The notes beneath the pieces are model-generated. The model saw only the letters and a program-made list of their open reading frames with translations, was not told the DNA's origin and did not search any database. A DNA stretch of 64,000 nucleotides from Beroe forskalii. Lineage: Eukaryota > Ctenophora > Nuda > Beroida > Beroidae. The DNA is taken from assembly GCA_011033025.1 (NCBI GenBank), contig WFMF01000578.1, forward strand, positions 35,053 to 99,052. Reading direction: 5' to 3'. The position numbers and the translations under genes are program-made. This document shows, piece after piece, positions 56,777 through 64,000 of this stretch (within the stretch, counting starts at the first letter, position 1; every line of letters starts with the position of its first letter).

Positions 56777-57430
56777 CTGTGATCAAAATGGGTGAATCCA
56801 GACTGCTAGAAAGATCCTGAAAATAAGATCCTGAAAATTTTAGCCATACAAGCATTTTAAGAGCTGACATATGAACGTGAAATTCAATTATAGAAAATTA
56901 GAAAGTTGCCGTAAAGATGCTGACCATACCTATTAACGCGTTTTATAATATTTTAAAAGGTCAAACCTCCATTTTCTCAAAATTGTTCACAATTCCTTTT
57001 TCGGTTATGGAGTCATACCCGCCCCCATCAACGCAAAACCCACCATTCAATGATCAAAAATGGATATAATAGTGTTTATAGTTGCTTTGTGCTTTTGTGA
57101 TCCACGGGGCAACATTAGTATGTTATACCATTTGATTCTCATTCCAAAAAGGATGGTTTGTCGGTTTGACCGGAAAAGAAGCAAAAAGAAAACATCGGCA
57201 ATTAGTTGCTTTGTTTTGCCCGGATTGAAAGTGACGATGCCCTAAAATGATTCCTATTTAAGTATTTAAGAATTATTTCCGTTTGCCGGCAGAACAATGT
57301 ACCAGCCTCTTTCTGCATAATCCAATGCATTGTTTTGGAGGTTTGTGCTGTTAAATATAAATGTTCCTGTGGAGGTATAAAAACCTTGCAGAGTGCCTTG
57401 CAGAGTGTTAGTTTGGTACAGGTTTGCAGA
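56777..57430. other. REV3L upstream intron / GPCR promoter region
   Basis: AT-rich, no exon recognised. It separates REV3L (minus) from the GPCR gene (plus). Confidence 0.5.
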
Positions 57431-60400
57431 ATGATGCTGCTTGTCATTTTTGTACCATTTTTCAGCCTTTCAGCTGTGTTGGGAATGGATGCCAACGAAA
57501 TCAGAGAGGGAATGAGACTTCATCCAGGTTCTGACTACTTGCTACATGAGTGGAATCCTTTAGAGAGACATTCAGGCGAAGAGTTACTTGGGGAAGAGGA
57601 TGGTTTAGATGCAGTGGAACATCACACTGGTGCACAAAGAAGACTGAAAAGGGACCGGGACCAAAAATTTGACCCAGGTTTGCAGACCTCCCTATTAATA
57701 TTATGAATCTATACCTAACGTTGTGAAATGTGAATCAAATTTGTGTCGAATAAAAATTGTGTTTTCTCTTGATTAACCTTTCCCTGTGATTGAACTTTTA
57801 ACAGTGTACACCCGCTATTTAGAGTATTAAATTGTAAGCATTACCAATAACTTACGTTTATTATTAAGTTATTAAAACGCCAATTAACAATTTCCCAGTA
57901 GATCAATTTTAATGTACTTTTCAGCAAAGAATTGCAAACTCTCGGAATGGAATGGATTTCTGAAATACGTATGCCATGACAAAACCCATATCTTCTTCAA
58001 ATGCATAAACTCGAATATTTTCTATGATGGATATTTCAAGAATATCTGCACCGGAGACCCTGAATTTTACCAGATTTGCGGGGTGGAGCTCAATGGATCG
58101 CTGCAACAGTCATCCCTTCTGTGCAATGATTTCATTTGCTCCACCCACCATAAAACTTACATGCTGCAGGGAAGCAAGGTGCCCCACTTAATTTGCAATG
58201 GAAGATTTGATTGCGATAACACAAACGTAGATGAATTGGATTGCCAGAAAGATGGTGAGGAAGAGAATGTCTTTGTCAGATTGAGGTCGGGTGAGTTGAC
58301 TACGAGAGATAAAGTATGTAATGGAGTATGTGAGGAATTCGGGAAGCATTCCCATTGCGAAGACGAGGCAGAGTGCAATGGGTATCTGTACGGCTTGTAT
58401 TGCAAGTTGTATTCTAGAACACAGTACGTAATCCCACACAGAGTTTGTGATGGAGTGGAGGACTGTTTAGACGGGAGAGATGAGATGAATTGTGAGGTCA
58501 CTGAAGACAACATCCACAGCACTTGTGCTGGTAATGCAGATAAGGCTACATTAATCGGCCTGACTCTTGCTGGCAAGAGAATAATGCTTTTCAATTTCAC
58601 TAGGTGTACAGCCGTAATCGAGAATTTAAACGAAATTTTTCATGCTTGCTCAGATTACATGGATCAAACTAACTGCTCCGATGCATCAAGACTTGGGGTG
58701 ATTTGCAAGATCAATAACTTCACATCTACAGTATCTAAAATGATGGTATGCAGAGGGAGGGCCCAACTATGCGATGACAACATAGAAAATCTGTGCTTTA
58801 CAACCTCGGGAGGGTGCCTCATTCATAAGCACAGGTTTTGCGATGGAGTCAATGATTGCCCGGATGGAAGTGATGAGGCAGACCTCATGTGTCTCAACCT
58901 AACTAAAAACCAGTGTTTCAGGAGGGGGCATCCGGAGATAGGTCCACCTCACTACCACTACCTTGGCTTGGAGACGGGGAGGTGGACTGTGTGGATGGTG
59001 AGGACGAGGATGAAGCTGTGTGGCCTACCTGTGGCGAGGGCATCACTAAACGTTTCGTTGCTGACAATCTAACGGAGTGTAGTGATGTGTTTCTGTGCAG
59101 GATGAGCAGTGTTAGCTTCGTTGATAATGAGGATTTGTGTGATGGAGTAGAGAGTTGTGAATCAGAGAACAATGTGTGCAAGGTTTCTAGGGGTTTTCCA
59201 GAGATATTCACTTCCGTTAATCAGTACACAACTCATCAGACCACGACTAAAAACTTACTTTATTGTCTACCTGGATTGATGAGCTTAGAGGGTCTGAAAA
59301 AGGATACATGCCTATTAGTTTCTCCTTTCCGGTATCCGAGCCACAAAACATTGGGTATCAATGATTTGCAGCGACCTCGGTTGCGGTTACCTGTCAACAA
59401 ACAATGCTGTGATAACATGTATGGTGAAACATATGTGTTTATGAGCTGTTCAGGAAGCCTGTAAAAATTCAAAATGCCCACTCAGTTCGACCCCGAAATT
59501 AAGTTTATGCCGAGACCAATTTCCCCAATCCTTTGTTGGGACATATGCTCATGATACCACAGGAAACCCATATCTATCATATGTGGCAAGATCACGCAAT
59601 TCCTACCACAGTGATTTCTTTGTTTGTGAAAATTCCAGGAAATGCATCCCGTACTCCAAGGTTTGTGATCTTGTTGATGATTGTGGTGATTACACAGACG
59701 AGGCTTCGTGCACCAATCATTTTCAATGTGCAAATCAAATGCATTTGATACCGAAGCCTCACAAATGCGACGGCATTTTTCATTGCCTTGATTTCTCTGA
59801 TGAGTGCAATGACCAATGCTCAAAACAATTACTGGATGGTTCACTACTGAAAATAGTGGCTTTGGTATATGGCATTTTAGCAGTCCTATTTAATCTGACA
59901 AATATCTGGCGATGCATCATAAAAATACCGAAGTGTGAAAATTTCAGGACCCTCAGTAACAAAGTTTGGGTTTTACTCATAAGCTGTGGTGATTCCTTGA
60001 TTGGAGTGTATCTTTTGGTCGTTTCTGGAATGGATTTCTACTATGGTGATAGGTTTTGCACTCTGCAAGCTAGTTGGAGAACAGGGAACTTATGTTCCTT
60101 CTTGGGAGTAATATCCACATCAGGCTCATTCATATCTATGTTCTCCATGACTTTCATGAGTGTGATAAGGCTTCGTGAAATGAACAGAGCGTCGCATCTT
60201 CTCTCCTCGCCGCCAGTCAATAAACTCCATGATCTGAAGCTTTCCTGGCATCTCTGTATGTTATAGTTACATCTGTCATCGTTTCCATAGTGCCAATTTC
60301 CAGTTATTTTGAAGACTTCTTCTCGAACGGGTTGAGTTATGATCCAAAGCTGAAACTGTTCATTGGTTTCCCCGATAAAGTAAAGCATTTCAACATAATC

Positions 60401-61227
60401 AACACTTATTATAAAGGTCACATGAAAACAAATCACATTTTGAGTTGGGCTCTTATCAGAAGTTTGATTGATGAAATGTTTTCCACGACTATGGTGGAAT
60501 TTTGGAGCAAGTTAAGTCTGTCAAGTTTTATGGTAACAATGCTTGTTTTTTCAAGTATTTTGTGACTTCCAAAGACCCTCAAAGATTCTTCGTTTGGGGT
60601 GTTCAAGGAATTTATCTTCTTTGTTTGGTGGTCATTGCTTTTTGCTACTTTTCAATCGCAGCAATTTCAAAGAAAATTGGAGCAAATGTTGGAGAGAAGT
60701 TTGCCAGCAGAAACAAGAAAGTGCAAAGAAGGATACAAATCATGATTGGAACGGATTTCATTTGTTGGTTTCCATTCATCATAATTTGTGTTCTGCATTC
60801 CTTTGAAGTGATGGATGCAACAGATTGGTACTCAGTTATCTCAATCGTTATTCTCCCAATAAACTCTGTCCTCAACCCAGTATTTTATGATGATATTCAT
60901 TCAAAACGAGCAGCTCATATCAGAAGTTTTTGTGTCAGAGCGTTTCTAGCAGCAAAGTTATTTTGTACAGGACGAAAAGTGGAACCTCGAAACATTGAAG
61001 ATTTGATCAAAGCAAATCCATCTGGTTTACCAGCGGTTGAACAGAGAAAAGGAACCAGGGATGAGATTATTATACCTACAAGTACCAACCTTACTGATGA
61101 ATCAACTCACGAATTGCAGGCTTGTGGTGAGAGGATCCTACCGGCCGATGGAAATGTTAGTATACGGCTTGAATTATTCATCTTTCTCACTCAAACCTTG
61201 ATCCTTGTAATTAAGTTAATATTCTAG
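57431..61227 (+). CDS. LDLa-repeat rhodopsin-type GPCR (LGR/RXFP-like 7TM), with frameshifts
   Basis: Exon 57431-57677 (signal peptide MMLLVIFVPFFSLSAVLG; basic RRLKRDRD, a possible furin site; donor CAG|GTTTGC) joins in phase to 57925-61227. The ectodomain has about seven LDLa-like modules (CNGRFDCDN..DELDC, CDGVEDCLDGRDEMNC, CDGVNDCPDGSDEAD, GDGEVDCVDGEDED, CDGVESCESENNVC, CDLVDDCGDYTDEASC, CDGIFHCLDFSDEC) and no leucine-rich repeats. Seven membrane segments follow from about 59840; TM6-TM7 (GTDFICWFPFIII, LPINSVLNPVFY) resemble leucine-rich-repeat GPCRs. Four frame breaks occur near 58925, 59440-59470, 60240 and 60500. Three are single-base losses in G, T and A runs, so sequencing error is as likely as decay. 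Ligand unknown. Confidence 0.72.
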
Positions 61228-61655
61228 TAACCTAGTTACCTAGATGACATAGACAAGTTTGAAGTGGCAAATAGTGGTTATTACGCCACAACAAAAAACC
61301 AACCTATAAATAGATCAATTGTGATGTGCGGTACATGAACTCATTAATTTAAAAAACAAACCCAAGATATATTCCAACAGGAAACAACAAACAGAATGGA
61401 GGAAACCAATCCTGATTCCTGAAACTCGGAGTTCATAACTTGCAGAAAAAACGGCCGAGTGACGAAAACAAAGAATTCTCCGGTCTCTAATATAGTTATA
61501 TGGATGATGGAATACTCGGAAACATGTTCCCGCCCTGGCCAGGGCGGTAACCCCCCGCGGTAAAAAAGAAACTGGCCAGGGGTATAAGTTAGAGATTTGA
61601 GTGTCACAGGGTGTTAATATATGTACTTTAGAGGCGTAAGACGAACACGCAGACA

Positions 61656-61727
61656 ATATAGAGCCCTGCGAGAGCAGGGCTCTATATAATATTTAAATGT
61701 CGACAGCGTAGCTGGAGACATTTAAAT
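61656..61727. repeat. Two adjacent perfect hairpins
   Basis: Hairpin 1: ATATAGAGCCCTGC (61656-61669) with 61674-61687, loop GAGA. Hairpin 2: ATTTAAATGTC (61691-61701) with 61717-61727. They lie just left of the DNA transposon at 61742. Confidence 0.9.
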
Positions 61728-61741
61728 AATTTAGAGTGCGA

Positions 61742-62533
61742 CGGGGGGGCCGAGAGCTAATTGGTTGGACCACATGCCAGTTAAGGGGTGGGTGACCCAG
61801 AAGGCTCAACCAGTTAGGGTCTGGACCCTAACTGGTAAAATTTTCTGCCAAAAGGGTCCACCAAACCATCTGACCAGTTAGATTTTGCTACCTAAGTGGC
61901 TATTTTCAGACCTAATTATTATTGAAATTACCATTTCAATCGAAATTGAAAACCAAATTGATTCATTCTACCAGAAAAACGCATGATAAAAAGAAAGTGA
62001 GTATGCTAAATTGCCAATTTTGTGCTTATTTTTCATCGTATATTCTTAATTCTATATATACTGTATTATGCACATATTTATCACTCACACATAACTCAAT
62101 AATCAACATCATATGACCTTATCAATCTCGCAATAACGTTGATGGCATAGGCGCTCGAAATGATAGTGAAATAAATTAATAGGTACCGTTCATTCTTAAT
62201 AATGATTCTGTGTCATTTTCGTTGTATATTTAACAGAAAGCTGTTTTTGAGCTTTAAAATATGATGTGCAATGATAATTATGAGATCGGAGAAAATGCAC
62301 ATATTTAGCCATAGGAAATTAAGTCTCGATAATTTATGGGATTCAATTGAGATATTACATTATTATATAACATTATGGAAATCAACATTAATTGGGTGGG
62401 TGGTTATCGTCGATTTTGCCCAACCACTTAGAGTAAGAACCTAACTGGTGGGTGGGTGGGTCAAAATTTTGGCTAACCAGTTAGGTACCAAAATAGGCAT
62501 GTGGTCCAGCCATTTAGCTCCCGGCCCTCCCCC
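61742..62533. mobile_element. Non-autonomous DNA transposon with 8-bp target-site duplication
   Basis: Left end CGGGGGGGCCGAGAGCTAAT and the reverse complement of the right end (GGGGGAGGGCCGGGAGCTAA) match over about 36 bp with few changes, both continuing to GGACCACATGCC. The element is 792 bp and exactly flanked by GAGTGCGA (61734-61741 and 62534-62541). An 8-bp duplication is typical of hAT-type elements. Internally, ACCAGTTAGGGTC pairs perfectly with GACCCTAACTGGT near 61808-61836. No transposase frame is present. Confidence 0.82.
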
Positions 62534-62541
62534 GAGTGCGA

Positions 62542-64000
62542 GGCGAAGCGAAGCTGAGCCGAGTGCTCTAAATCATATTTCTGCGGTGAGTCTGAGCCTC
62601 TAAAGTACTATAGTAGTCGAACGGTGTACAAAAGACACACCCTGTACACAACAAGCACACATTACCTTATATGGTAATAATAGAAAATGCTTGTTAACAC
62701 AAAACAAAAAGCGCATAACTCAGCCGTTTTTTTGAGCAATTTTGATCAAACTTACAGGATATTACGGGCAAGATATGACCAATACATTCCTGGAGTAGCT
62801 AACATTTCTGACCCTCAGAAATTGAGATATGACAGATAAACCGGTGTTTTGTTTTAAAGTTACCGCTTAACAACTGGCTTTTCGGTCATAACTCCGCTTC
62901 TGGAGCTCAAAATGAATCTAAACTTCACTGAGATGTTGCTTTTATGAAGCTCTAAATATCCTGAAAGTTTCATCAAGTTTGCTCAAAAACCTCGGAGATA
63001 TGCACATTTTTGTAACGCAAAAGCAAAGGTCGCGTAGATGTGTATTTAAATTGGTGTGTCATAACAAACACATGATATAAAGCGCGAGTAGAACACGACT
63101 CTACGCATATAGTACTACCCTTTAAATCGGTGAAAACTTGTCGTGAGACTACTATATAAGATTAATAATATATATCATGATAATTGGGAGCAAATTTGAA
63201 ACGCTGAGATCTCGAGAACGGGAAATGGTAGAGCCATGATCGAGGTCAAGTTTTGTTGATCTAAGATGGGAAAGTGTTATAGGCTATAAGAGAAGTTCTG
63301 GTGACGTCATTATCACGTCACTATGACGTCATCAACTTAGCGTCATTTATTGCTTTTTAGCGAAAATAGGTCATTTTCGAGCGCATTTTTCACCAAGAAG
63401 GAATGGAGATAGCTCAAAATTTTTGAAAAATCGTTAGTTGGAAATTTAAAGAGCTTTCAGAAAATCATACGGATCATTGGGCTATCTCGATTTTTCATCG
63501 AGATATACGCGATTTTCTAAGGTACGGTGGAAAAATCGATTTCCTAATTATAGGACAAAACTTAAATGAGTGATATGTCAAGAACTGCAACTTATCTTGA
63601 GATGAGACTGGTCAAAGTATGTTGTACTAAGGCGGAATTGTGTGATAGGCTATATGGGAAGTTGGTTTGAGCTCATTTGGGTGCTGTGATGACGTCATCA
63701 AAATCGCGTAAAACCACTAAAATAGCGTATTTTGCAATAGAACGCTATTTTGCGCTACTTTGGACATCTTTAACTCAAACAGTTTTCATCGGATTATGTT
63801 TTACATTGATCTGCTGCTTTTAGACCTTGAGATTTAGCTATAAAACGAGTTTCAGGGCGATCGGTCCTAGATTGTTGTCCTGCGAGGCTTCTGGATATGG
63901 AGCTGCAAAATGCTTGAAATTACGTTTATGACGAAAATTTGTTATGTAGTCCTATTCTGTGATACGATGGTCAACTGATAATGGTTTCTCCATGTCTCAT
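62542..64000. other. No gene seen
   Basis: AT-rich sequence to the window end. It has no substantial open frames or exons and no REV3L N-terminal exon. It has the look of old non-coding repeat DNA but I could not define an element. Confidence 0.45.

Overview
This is a window of an invertebrate animal nuclear genome. The genes have spliceosomal introns with GT..AG borders, and the set (MAGOH, NUFIP1-like, REV3L, an ECT2L-like F-box/RhoGEF, WDR82, a carbohydrate sulfotransferase, an LDLa-repeat GPCR) is metazoan. The sequence also holds LINE remnants, tRNA-derived SINEs, small DNA transposons and a great deal of tandem repeat. I cannot name the phylum. An early-branching or other non-vertebrate animal fits, but this is inference.

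Layout. 0-5 kb: one internal exon of an unknown minus-strand gene next to a 44-bp minisatellite, a SINE, a terminal exon of an unknown plus-strand gene, and pieces of a carbohydrate sulfotransferase. 5-10 kb: a small DNA transposon, a long TTTA microsatellite and other repeats. 10.3-10.7 kb: the last two exons of WDR82. 13.3-15 kb: an intact stand-alone LINE ORF1-like gene behind 74-bp tandem units. 15-16.6 kb: several minisatellites. 16.9-24.8 kb: a complete 11-exon ECT2L-like gene (minus), interrupted by a 1.75-kb 37-bp minisatellite. 25.7-32.7 kb: a very large 25-bp satellite whose unit is nearly self-complementary, laid out as two inverted arms around a spacer. 33.1-41.3 kb: MAGOH (minus, 4 exons) with a second gene, for a single-pass membrane protein, inside its third intron on the same strand. 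42-50.2 kb: NUFIP1-like gene (minus) whose first two exons and promoter are duplicated together with the 3' end of REV3L. 50.7-56.8 kb: REV3L (DNA polymerase zeta catalytic subunit, minus), mostly in one 5.5-kb exon, with its N-terminal exons not visible. 57.4-61.2 kb: a GPCR with about seven LDLa repeats (plus), carrying four apparent frameshifts. 61.7-62.5 kb: a small DNA transposon with an 8-bp target-site duplication.

The most unusual pattern is that tandem arrays repeatedly start exactly on exon-intron junctions. A 5' splice site is multiplied beside the 670-763 exon, ECT2L exon 3 and MAGOH exon 3. A 3' splice site is multiplied beside ECT2L exon 2 and MAGOH exon 4. In each case every unit carries a copy of the junction, so the genes face rows of near-identical competing splice sites.

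The genes do not form a pathway. MAGOH (exon junction complex), NUFIP1 (snoRNP assembly, RNA binding) and WDR82 (H3K4 methylation and transcription termination complexes) act in nuclear RNA or chromatin, and REV3L acts in translesion DNA synthesis. REV3L and NUFIP1 lie about 0.5 kb apart on the same strand. All calls come from reading the sequence; no database search was run.
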